DNA of 64,000 bases, from the NCBI GenBank assembly GCA_903885555.1, contig CAISIV010000148.1:49018-113017 (forward strand), given 5' to 3'. This document shows positions 29,658 to 38,114 of this stretch, piece by piece. The notes beneath the pieces are model-generated. The model saw only the letters and a list, made by a program, of their open reading frames with translations. It was not told where the DNA came from and ran no database searches. The DNA is from an uncultured Hyphomicrobiales bacterium. Lineage in GTDB: Bacteria > Pseudomonadota > Alphaproteobacteria > Rhizobiales > Xanthobacteraceae. A program made the position numbers and the translations under genes. Numbering within the stretch: position 1 is the stretch's first letter; each line of letters starts with the position of its first letter.

Positions 29658-30771
29658 TGGCGCAAGAGTAAGCGTAACCGTGGCCACCCCCGTGACAGTC
29701 GAACCAGCACCCGCGAGCCCTCACCGTTTCGGCCGCATCACGCTCGATATGCGGCAGAACCTGCCGCCGTGGAAGCAGGCCGTTTTCCTTGGCGGCTCGC
29801 TTGCGATCGGCCTCGTCATTTCAATTGTTATTCTCGCCTTCGCCGGTATCTCACCGGGAGAACTCGCAGGTGAACTTGCGGGCGTTGCCAATGCCGACAG
29901 CCTGCGCAACACGTTGGTGCAAGCCGCGCCGCTGATCCTGGTCGGACTCGGTGCCAGCCTCGCCTTCCGCATCGGATTCTGGAATCTCGGTATCGAAGGT
30001 CAGATGATGTTCGGCGGCATTTTCGCCACCGCCGTTTCAATCGCCGAGATCGGCCCGCCTTCGTTGCGGTTGCTTTTCATGGGAATCGCGGCCGCGCTCG
30101 GTGGCATGTTCTGGGTGCTGGTCGTGCTGCTGCTGAAGACACGCTTTCGCGTCAACGAGATTATTGCGACGCTGCTGCTCAATTACGTCGCGATGTATTT
30201 CCTGTTCCACCTGCTCTACGGCGCCTGGCAGGACGCACGCTCGGCCTTTCCGCAATCGACGCCCTACAAGCCGTTCGAACGGCTCAACGATATCGGCTTC
30301 AACGTCAACGCCGGCCTGCTTGTCGCGATCGCCGGCGTGCTGGTCGCCGGCTGGTTCATCCATATGAGCCGGGCCGGTTTCTACATGCGATTCATCAGTT
30401 CGAACCCGGGCATGGCCAAGGTGGTCGGCGTGCCGATCCAGACCGTCACGTTCTGGATCGTCGCCGCATCGGGCGCATGCTGTGGCCTCGCCGGCTACGT
30501 CAATGTCGCCAGCCAGGAAGGTAGGCTGACGCAGAGCTTTGCCGACGGCTACGTCTTCTCCGGCGTACTGATCGCTTTCCTCGCGCGCAACGATCCGATC
30601 GTCGTCGCGGTGGTCGGCTTCCTGATCTCGGTGCTGTTCATCACCGGACAGCAGTTGCAGGTATTTTATCAGATACCCTTCACCATGGTGCAGATGATCG
30701 AGGCCATCATCGTCATCGCCGTAGCATCGTCGGAATTCTTCATCCGGCATCGCGTGAGATGGATTCGATGA
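29650..30771 (+). CDS. ABC transporter permease (BMP/nucleoside type)
   Basis: GFWNLGIEGQMMFGGIFA, NEIIATLLLNYVA; overlaps upstream gene. Confidence 0.9.
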   Translation: MHDGARVSVTVATPVTVEPAPASPHRFGRITLDMRQNLPPWKQAVFLGGSLAIGLVISIVILAFAGISPGELAGELAGVANADSLRNTLVQAAPLILVGLGASLAFRIGFWNLGIEGQMMFGGIFATAVSIAEIGPPSLRLLFMGIAAALGGMFWVLVVLLLKTRFRVNEIIATLLLNYVAMYFLFHLLYGAWQDARSAFPQSTPYKPFERLNDIGFNVNAGLLVAIAGVLVAGWFIHMSRAGFYMRFISSNPGMAKVVGVPIQTVTFWIVAASGACCGLAGYVNVASQEGRLTQSFADGYVFSGVLIAFLARNDPIVVAVVGFLISVLFITGQQLQVFYQIPFTMVQMIEAIIVIAVASSEFFIRHRVRWIR

Positions 30772-31703
30772 ACGACTTTTTCATCAACTGGCTGGCCAGC
30801 GCGCCCGTGACCGCGGTGCCCTATGCGCTCGCTGCGCTCGGGCTGATCCTGTCGGAACGCTCCGGCGTGCTGAACCTGACCGCCGAAGGCCTGATGCTGG
30901 TCGGCGCATTGGCCGGCGCCGGCGCGGTGCTGTCGCTGCATGTTCATCCCGCGCTCGCACTCATCATCGCCATGGCGGCGGCGAGCCTGGTGTCGCTGCT
31001 GTTTGCCGGGCTGGTGGTCGTGCTGCGCGTCAACCAGGTGATTGCAGGCCTGGCAGTCGTCTTCTTCTGTCAGGGTCTCACCGGGCTGATCGGCACGGTG
31101 GCCGGCTGGCAAAATAAACAGATCGACAGTCTGCCGTCGCTGAACATCTGGCCGCTGTCGGAAATCCCGGTGATCGGCCGCATCTTTTTCATGCAGGACC
31201 CGATCGTCTATCTCACCATCGCGATCTTTTTTGGCGTCAACTACGTGCTGTTCCGCACCATGCTGGGCCTGCGCATCCGCTCGGTCGGCGAAAACCCGGC
31301 AGCCGCCGATGCGGCCGGCGTCAGCGTGTCGCTGCATCGCATTATCGCCATCGTTGCCGGCTCATGTCTGATTGGATTGGCGGGCGGCTATATCTCCGTG
31401 GTCAGCGTCAAATTGTGGGTCACTGGCATGACCGGAGGCCGCGGCTGGATCGCCGTGGCGCTCGTCGTGTTCGCGCGCTGGGCGCCGTGGCCAGCGCTGT
31501 GGGGCGCTTTGCTGTTCGGCTGCATCGAGGCCGTGATCCCGCGCATTGCCGCCGCGGGCATCGCGGTGCCGCAATATCTGATGCTGATGACGCCTTATCT
31601 CGCAACCATCGCGGTGATGGTCTGGGTCGGTTACCGCCAGAGCGCCGTCACCCGCGAGCCCGGCGCACTTGGCCAGCCGCACGTGCGTGAAGAAAGACGG
31701 TAG
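30768..31703 (+). CDS. ABC transporter permease (BMP/nucleoside type)
   Basis: SERSGVLNLTAEGLMLVGALAGAGAVL, VGENPAAADAAGVSV, GGRGWIAVALVVFARW; ATGA overlap. Confidence 0.9.
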   Translation: MNDFFINWLASAPVTAVPYALAALGLILSERSGVLNLTAEGLMLVGALAGAGAVLSLHVHPALALIIAMAAASLVSLLFAGLVVVLRVNQVIAGLAVVFFCQGLTGLIGTVAGWQNKQIDSLPSLNIWPLSEIPVIGRIFFMQDPIVYLTIAIFFGVNYVLFRTMLGLRIRSVGENPAAADAAGVSVSLHRIIAIVAGSCLIGLAGGYISVVSVKLWVTGMTGGRGWIAVALVVFARWAPWPALWGALLFGCIEAVIPRIAAAGIAVPQYLMLMTPYLATIAVMVWVGYRQSAVTREPGALGQPHVREERR

Positions 31704-31720
31704 CAACGTCGGAGCAAGTC

Positions 31721-32416
31721 ATGCGGATTTACGTCTACGGCAAGGAACACGACACCGGCGACCAGTTCGAGGATTATCTCGACCCCGCCAAGACCGCTGT
31801 AATCTCGATCGACCTGCATCGCGGCCATCTCGACGAGTCACCGGATTGCCCCTGCCCGGCGCCGCGCGCCCGCGCGATCGTCAAGCCCGTCGATGCCTTT
31901 CACGAGAAGGCACGTGCACTCGGCATCCCGATCATCCACGTGCGCTCGGTTCTGCGCAAAGGCGGCGCCGATGACATCAACGGCATTCCGGCTGCCTGGC
32001 GGCGGACGTTTCCGCTCCATGTCGGACCGATCCCCGGCAGCGATCAACACGCCATCGAAGGCTCGAAGTGGACGGAGTTCGTCACCAAGGTCGAGGCTGA
32101 CGATCTGATCGTCGAGACCAAGCGCCGGCTGTCGGCGTTCTATCCGACCGACCTCGACTTCCTGCTGCGCAATATGCGGGTCGAAACCGTCGTGTTCGAC
32201 GGCGGCTTCACCGATTGCTGCGTGCTGAACTCGTCCTTCGACGCCAATAATCGCAATTACCGCGTCATCGTCGCGCGCGATCTGGTCGCCGGCACCGACG
32301 ACAATCTCGAAGCGGCCGCGCTCGCAATGGTATCGCTGCATCTCGGCCTGGTGACCGACTCCGCCGACTTGCTCGCCGAATGGCAGCGCCGCAAGGCGGG
32401 GAAAAACGCCGCCTAG
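31721..32416 (+). CDS. isochorismatase-like cysteine hydrolase
   Basis: Asp-Lys-Cys triad positions: AVISIDLHRG, VETKRRLSAF, GGFTDCCVLNSSFDANNRNYRVIVARD. Confidence 0.85.
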   Translation: MRIYVYGKEHDTGDQFEDYLDPAKTAVISIDLHRGHLDESPDCPCPAPRARAIVKPVDAFHEKARALGIPIIHVRSVLRKGGADDINGIPAAWRRTFPLHVGPIPGSDQHAIEGSKWTEFVTKVEADDLIVETKRRLSAFYPTDLDFLLRNMRVETVVFDGGFTDCCVLNSSFDANNRNYRVIVARDLVAGTDDNLEAAALAMVSLHLGLVTDSADLLAEWQRRKAGKNAA

Positions 32417-34806
32417 TGCCCCACCGACTCCAGCGCGTCGCTGATCATGGTCGGCGTCAGCGGCACGTGACGGAATTTCATCGGGCCGAGCTGCTTGAGT
32501 GCGTCCTCGACGCCTGAGGCGACCACCGCGCCGACGGCAATGCAGCCCGCTTCGCCGACGCCCTTGACGCCAAGTGGGTTGAGCGGCGACGGCGTTTCAA
32601 GATGTAAAATCTTCACATCCGGGATTTCCGTCGCATAGGGCATCAGGAAATCCATGAAGCTGGCATTGGCGAGATTGCCGTCCGGCTGATAGTCGAGCCG
32701 TTCATACAAAGCGCCGCCGATGCCTTGCGCGATGCCGCCCATGACCTGACCCTCGACGATCATCGGGTTGATCATGTTGCCGCAGTCGTGGATGCAGATG
32801 TACTTCCGGATCTTGACCGCGCAGGTGCCGGGATCGACTTCGACGATGGCGGCATGCACGCCATAGGCCCAGGTCGAGGCCGGCGGGCTGTAATAGTCGG
32901 TGGCTTCAAGACCCGGCGCGGTGCCCTCGCCGAGCGGCGGGCCGTCATGCTTGCTGGCCGGCGCGAACTGCGTGGCGGCCTGCGCTGCTTCGTTGAAGGC
33001 ATAACGCAGCGGGTTGCTGGCGGTGGCGACGGCAGCCAGCGGCACAAAACGGTTCGAGCCGATGACCCAGGCCGCGCCGTCACGTAATTCAACCTCATCT
33101 TCCGCAACCTCAAGCATGTTGGCGGCAGCCGTGATGGTCTTCTTGCGCACCGTAATCGCGGTCTTGTGGATGGCGTTGCCGCTCACCACCGCGGCGCGGC
33201 TGGCGAAGGTCGCGACGCCCCAGTCGAACGCCTTGGTATCGCCCTCGACGACAATGACGTCCTCCGGCTTGACGCCAAGCTGGTCCGAAACGATCTGCGC
33301 GAACACCGTGTCGTGGCCCTGCCCCTGCGTCGAAAGGCCGGTGTTGACGTAGACCTTGCCCGTGATCGGATGAATACGGACATGGCCGCCTTCATAGGGA
33401 CCGAGGCCGGTGCCCTCCACGTAACAGGCGAGCCCAAGACCGAGATACTTGCCCTCGGCTCGCGCAGCGGCCTGATCCGCGGCAAAGCTCGATGCGCCCA
33501 GCGCATCAGCCGCCATGCCGAGCGCCTTGGCGTATTGGCCGCTGTCGAGCGTGACCTTGAGGCCGTCGGCAAACAGCAGGCCTTCGCGCTCGTAGGGAAA
33601 CTGGTCGACGCCAATGAAGTTGCGTTTTCTGATTTCGAAACGATCGAGTCCCAGTTCCTCGGCCAGTTGATCCATCGCGCGCTCGACCGCGAAACAAGCT
33701 TGCGGCCTTCCGCAGCCGCGATAGGGCGTCACCTGCACCGTCGGCGTATAGACCGCCTTGAACTCGACCCAGATGTTGGGAATGCGGTACGGACCCGCAA
33801 TCGACGTCGACGCCACCTGCGCCACGGCGATCCCGTAGGGAATATAGGCGCCAGTGTCGTGCAGGAAGCTGTCGCGCAGCCCAATCACCTCGCCGGTCTT
33901 GAGCGCGGCCAGTTCGATCTCGTGGATCTGCGTGCGCTCCTGCGACGAACCGAGGAAATTCTCGCGCCGGTCCTCGATATATTTCACCGGCCGGCCGAGT
34001 TGCATCGCCGCCATCGGCACCAGCAGTTCGTCCGGATAGAAGAACAGCACCTTCTGGCCGAAGCCGCCGCCCACATCGGGCGCGATGACGCGCACCTTGT
34101 CTTCGTCGAGCGCGAAGATCGACGCCAGCCCGCCGCGCACCGAGATCGGCGCTTGCGTGCCGTCCCACACCGTCAATTCGCCGGACACCGCGTCCCAGCG
34201 CGCTGCGATGGCGCGGCATTCCATCGGTGCCGCGGTCGAGCGGTCGACCTGCACCCTGATCTTGACGATGTGCTCGGCGCGGGCGAAGGCGTCGTCCGGC
34301 TTGCCGCAGACTTGCACGAAATGCGCGGCGAGATTGCCCGGCGCCTTTTCGTGCACCAGAGGCGCGCCGGGAGCGAGAGCCTTCTCCATATCCATTTCAA
34401 CCGGCAGCGGCTCGTACTCGACCTCGATCAGTCCGGCGCCATCTTCGGCGGTGTAGCGGTCAACCGCGACCACCATAGCAATCGTCTGACCGACATAATG
34501 AACTTCGTCCCGCGCCAGCGGCCGCTGCGTCTGCGGATTCTTCATACAGGGGTGCGGAATCAACAGCGGCATCGCCATGTCGAGCACTCCGATATCGTCG
34601 CAGGTATAGACCGCGACCACGCCGGGATGCTGCTTGGCTGCCCTGACGTCGATCGACTTGATCCTGGCGCGGGCATGCGGGCTGCGCAGGAAAGCCGTGT
34701 GCAGAACATTCGCCAGCGGAATGTCGTCGATGAAAGCGCCCTCGCCGCGCAGCAGCTTGGGATCGACATTGCGTTCGACACGGGCGCCGAAAGATCGCGT
34801 GGACAT
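32413..34806 (-). CDS. molybdenum hydroxylase large (Moco) subunit, CoxL-like, set 2
   Basis: VTPYRGCGRPQACF, VGGGFGQKVLFFYPDE, GVKGVGEAGCIAVG. Confidence 0.95.
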   Translation of the reverse strand: MSTRSFGARVERNVDPKLLRGEGAFIDDIPLANVLHTAFLRSPHARARIKSIDVRAAKQHPGVVAVYTCDDIGVLDMAMPLLIPHPCMKNPQTQRPLARDEVHYVGQTIAMVVAVDRYTAEDGAGLIEVEYEPLPVEMDMEKALAPGAPLVHEKAPGNLAAHFVQVCGKPDDAFARAEHIVKIRVQVDRSTAAPMECRAIAARWDAVSGELTVWDGTQAPISVRGGLASIFALDEDKVRVIAPDVGGGFGQKVLFFYPDELLVPMAAMQLGRPVKYIEDRRENFLGSSQERTQIHEIELAALKTGEVIGLRDSFLHDTGAYIPYGIAVAQVASTSIAGPYRIPNIWVEFKAVYTPTVQVTPYRGCGRPQACFAVERAMDQLAEELGLDRFEIRKRNFIGVDQFPYEREGLLFADGLKVTLDSGQYAKALGMAADALGASSFAADQAAARAEGKYLGLGLACYVEGTGLGPYEGGHVRIHPITGKVYVNTGLSTQGQGHDTVFAQIVSDQLGVKPEDVIVVEGDTKAFDWGVATFASRAAVVSGNAIHKTAITVRKKTITAAANMLEVAEDEVELRDGAAWVIGSNRFVPLAAVATASNPLRYAFNEAAQAATQFAPASKHDGPPLGEGTAPGLEATDYYSPPASTWAYGVHAAIVEVDPGTCAVKIRKYICIHDCGNMINPMIVEGQVMGGIAQGIGGALYERLDYQPDGNLANASFMDFLMPYATEIPDVKILHLETPSPLNPLGVKGVGEAGCIAVGAVVASGVEDALKQLGPMKFRHVPLTPTMISDALESVGH

Positions 34807-34809
34807 GTG

Positions 34810-35337
34810 TCAGGTCCTGCCCGTGAGTTCGCCGGCGCGGCGCACCGCGGCGATGATGTTGATGTAACCGGTGCAGCGGCAGAGATTGCCGGACAGCATG
34901 TCGCGGATGCCTTCGTCCGACAGATCGAGCGGACCGGGCTCCTCGAAGCGGCTGAGGATGTTCATCACCATGCCCGGCGTGCAGAAGCCGCATTGCAAAG
35001 CGTGACATTCCTTGAAGGCCTGCTGGATCGGATGCAGCACGGTCTCGCTCGTTGCTACCGACTCGATGGTGCGGATATCGGCGCCGTTGGCCTGCGCCGC
35101 CAGCGTCAGGCACGAGCGTCCGGCCTTGCCGTCGATATGCACGGTGCAGCAGCCGCACACACCGTGCTCGCAGCCGACATGTGTGCCGGTCAGGCCGAGC
35201 TCGTGGCGCAGGAAGTCGCTGAGCAGCATGCGCATGCTCACCTTGCGCGTGACCGCTTCGCCGTTGACCGTGAGCGACACCTCGATCAGCGGATCTTCGG
35301 ACCGTTCGGGGATGGATGGCTTGATGGTTCGTTTCAT
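34810..35337 (-). CDS. molybdenum hydroxylase 2Fe-2S subunit (CoxS-like), set 2
   Basis: GCEHGVCGCCTVHIDGKAGRSC, LQCGFCTPG, LCRCTGY; start re-assigned to MKRTIKPS. Confidence 0.95.
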   Translation of the reverse strand: MKRTIKPSIPERSEDPLIEVSLTVNGEAVTRKVSMRMLLSDFLRHELGLTGTHVGCEHGVCGCCTVHIDGKAGRSCLTLAAQANGADIRTIESVATSETVLHPIQQAFKECHALQCGFCTPGMVMNILSRFEEPGPLDLSDEGIRDMLSGNLCRCTGYINIIAAVRRAGELTGRT

Positions 35338-36212
35338 TGCGGGCTCCCGGAGCGCGCACGCTCGGCGGCTTTGACGACCATGCGCCGGATCAGCGCTCCG
35401 AGCGCCCGGCGCCGGAAACTCACCGAGGCGTTGGCTTCGTCGGATTGCGTGACCAGCGGCAGCGACGCCTTCACCGCGGCATCGAGATCGCCGGTGGCAA
35501 GTGCGCTGCCTTTGAGGAGGGCTTCGGCTCCTTTCAGCCGTAGCGGCTTGTCGGCAATCCCGCTGGCTGCCAATTGGATGGTTGCCGCCTTGTCCTGCGC
35601 GTCGAGCGTCAGAACGCACCCGACCGCAGCGAGCGCGTAATCGCCGTGCCGGCGGGTGACTTCGTCGAAAGCGGCCCCCGCACCCGCCCGAGGCGTTGGG
35701 AACCGCGCTTCGACAATGATTTCGTCCTGGCGGCGCGCCGTGGAGAGAAACGACGTGAAGAATTCTTCGGCGCCTATCTCGCGCCGCCCTTGCGGCCCCT
35801 GTGCAATCACGCTGCCGCCGAGCAGCGTCAACAGCAGCGGCATCTCGGCCGAGGGGTCGGCGTGGCACAGGCTGCCGACCACCGTCCCGCGATTGCGGAT
35901 GGGCACATGGGCGACATGTTGCATGACCTCATGGATCAGCGGATTGGCGGCGCGCACCGCCGGATCGAGTTCGAACTCGCGATGCCGCACCATGGCGCGA
36001 ACGACAATGCGATCCTTCTCGACAGAGATGCCGCGCAAGCCTTCGACATGCTGGATGTCGATCAGCAGCGACGGATTGGCGAGCCGGAAGTTCATGGCCG
36101 GCAGCAGGCTCTGCCCGCCGGCGAGCACGGCCGCGTCGGCATCGCTTGCGAGCATTGTGATCGCTTCGTCGAGTGTCTTCGGCGCGCGATAACCAAACAG
36201 CGAAGGCTTCAT
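35334..36212 (-). CDS. molybdenum hydroxylase FAD-binding subunit (CoxM-like), set 2
   Basis: LAGGQSLLPAMNFR, IRNRGTVVGSLCHADPSAEMP. Confidence 0.9.
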   Translation of the reverse strand: MKPSLFGYRAPKTLDEAITMLASDADAAVLAGGQSLLPAMNFRLANPSLLIDIQHVEGLRGISVEKDRIVVRAMVRHREFELDPAVRAANPLIHEVMQHVAHVPIRNRGTVVGSLCHADPSAEMPLLLTLLGGSVIAQGPQGRREIGAEEFFTSFLSTARRQDEIIVEARFPTPRAGAGAAFDEVTRRHGDYALAAVGCVLTLDAQDKAATIQLAASGIADKPLRLKGAEALLKGSALATGDLDAAVKASLPLVTQSDEANASVSFRRRALGALIRRMVVKAAERARSGSPQ

Positions 36213-36282
36213 CTGTCTTCTTCACGTTGCCCGGCAAGGCCACGTCACTCAGGATAGGAACGCTTCTAAATCCGAGTCAATT

Positions 36283-37035
36283 CTAATTCGGTCGTGCGTA
36301 CTTGGCTGTCACCATCAGCAGTTTTTCCACGAGCGCGTCCGGCATCGACAGTTGCGGCGCGTGATCGCTATCGAGCGCATCGACAGCTGTGCAACCCGTA
36401 ATCTCCTGCATCTTGCGCTGAAGCGGCAGGTGCACCGAACGATCTTGCAAAGCCTCGATATAGACGCGCGGCACCTTGCCGTAGTTCTCCGGCGTGAGAT
36501 GCAACTTGGAGCGGCGCGCGCCTTCCGGTTGCGGCGTCAGTCGTGCCGCGGCGGCTTCCGCCACCTTGCGGTCGGATAGCTGATAAAACACATCGACCGC
36601 GGAAACCGGATCGATGCGCGACGTTCCCGCTTCGTAGGTGACGCGGGCATGCGCGCCCTTCATCCATGGTTCGAGATATTTCTCGTAGAAATCCAGCACC
36701 GCCATACCGTCCGGCAACATGAAGGCGCAGAGATAGATCGCAAGCACAACGCGGTCCGGCCGCATCTCGCTGATCGTCGAGGCTGTAATGCCGCCCATGC
36801 TGTGGCCGACCATCACCACTGGGCCCTTTACCGCATCGACCAGTCCCGCAACTTTCTTTGCGTAGGCATCAAGGTTGACCTCGGCCGGCGGGGTATTGTC
36901 GTGGCCATCACCCGGCAGATCGGCGGCAATGGCGTCGTGTCCCGCCGCTTTCAAACGCGGCACGACAGTGTCGAACGCCCAGCTTCCCTGCCAAGCGCCA
37001 TGCACGAGAATGAAGGTGTAGCGCGGGTCCGTCAC
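36283..37035 (-). CDS. alpha/beta fold hydrolase
   Basis: ILVHGAWQGSWAFD, VMVGHSMGGITAS, SDHAPQLSMPD. Confidence 0.85.
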   Translation of the reverse strand: MTDPRYTFILVHGAWQGSWAFDTVVPRLKAAGHDAIAADLPGDGHDNTPPAEVNLDAYAKKVAGLVDAVKGPVVMVGHSMGGITASTISEMRPDRVVLAIYLCAFMLPDGMAVLDFYEKYLEPWMKGAHARVTYEAGTSRIDPVSAVDVFYQLSDRKVAEAAAARLTPQPEGARRSKLHLTPENYGKVPRVYIEALQDRSVHLPLQRKMQEITGCTAVDALDSDHAPQLSMPDALVEKLLMVTAKYARPN

Positions 37036-38012
37036 TTATAGGTCCGCTTGTACATCTCGCGCATGTGCTGCTCGACCGTCACCGGCGGATACTTGGGCTG
37101 TTCGCCCGGCGCCAGGCAGGTCGGAATGCATTCGACATTGAAGGCATAGTTGCCGGTGTAGAAGAACGGCACCGAATAACGCTCCTTGCCGGAGGCATTG
37201 ACGACGCGGTGCACCGTCGAGCGATAACGGTCGTTGGTCCAGCGCGAGATCATGTCGCCAAGATTGACGACGTAGGTGTTCGGCAGCGGATCGGCGTGGA
37301 TCCAGGCATCGGATTTCTGATCCCACACCTGCAAACCGCCGACGTCGCCCTGACGCAGGATTGTCAGCCCGCCGAAATCGGTGTGTGCGCCGGCACCTTT
37401 CTGCGCCGGATTGCCCTGCGGCGACTGCGGCGGATAGTGCAACAGACGCACGGTGCCGTTGGCATCCTCGTTGTAGCCTTTGAAGTAGTCCTCTTTGAGA
37501 TCGAGCGACAGCGCCATGCCCTGCATCAGCCGCGCCGCCAGTCCAAACATGACTTCGCGATAGTTCTCCATCACCGGCCGGAAGTTCGGCCGCTGCGACG
37601 GCCACAGATTGGAGCCGTGATTGAACATGCCGGCAATGACGCGCGGATAGTCGGGGCCATGTTCCGGGCCGATGTAGTAGCCTTCCTTAAGGTCCGGCGG
37701 CGCGCCGGGCTCGAGCGTCTGGCCCTGCATGGGTTCGTAGCCGCGATTGGCTTTGGACTTCGATTTGTTGACTTCGTCTTTCTGCTCCACGGGCAGCGCG
37801 AAGAAGGCAGCGGCTTCAGAAAATACGTCGCGCACCAGATCTTCCGGCACGCCATGATTGCTGATGTAGAAGAAGCCCTTGTCGAGACAGGCTTCGCGCA
37901 ATTTGGTGCCGACCGCCTTGCGGGCGGCTGGATCCGCGCTCGACAAACCGCTGATGTCGATCACCGGAAGAGAGGCCGGAGAAACTTTTATCGCTTCAAG
38001 CTTCGCTGTCAT
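37032..38012 (-). CDS. 2-oxoglutarate/Fe(II) oxygenase, isopenicillin N synthase-like family
   Basis: GAHTDFGGLTIL (HxD), STVHRVVN (H), RYSVPFF (RxS); N-term PVIDISGL, GFFYISNHGV. Confidence 0.9.
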   Translation of the reverse strand: MTAKLEAIKVSPASLPVIDISGLSSADPAARKAVGTKLREACLDKGFFYISNHGVPEDLVRDVFSEAAAFFALPVEQKDEVNKSKSKANRGYEPMQGQTLEPGAPPDLKEGYYIGPEHGPDYPRVIAGMFNHGSNLWPSQRPNFRPVMENYREVMFGLAARLMQGMALSLDLKEDYFKGYNEDANGTVRLLHYPPQSPQGNPAQKGAGAHTDFGGLTILRQGDVGGLQVWDQKSDAWIHADPLPNTYVVNLGDMISRWTNDRYRSTVHRVVNASGKERYSVPFFYTGNYAFNVECIPTCLAPGEQPKYPPVTVEQHMREMYKRTYK

Positions 38013-38114
38013 TGCAACCTCCACTGCGCACTTGTTTCGCTATCGAAGCCTTGCCTGCCGGACTGGTTGATCGAGCAGCCATGATGTCACGTCGCATTCG
38101 ATCCTCCCAGCCCG

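Noticed and set aside
33166-35640. 824-aa plus-strand ORF antisense to the second CoxLSM set
   Set aside because: R/H/D/A-rich composition typical of antisense reading in high-GC genes; spans three well-supported genes on the other strand.
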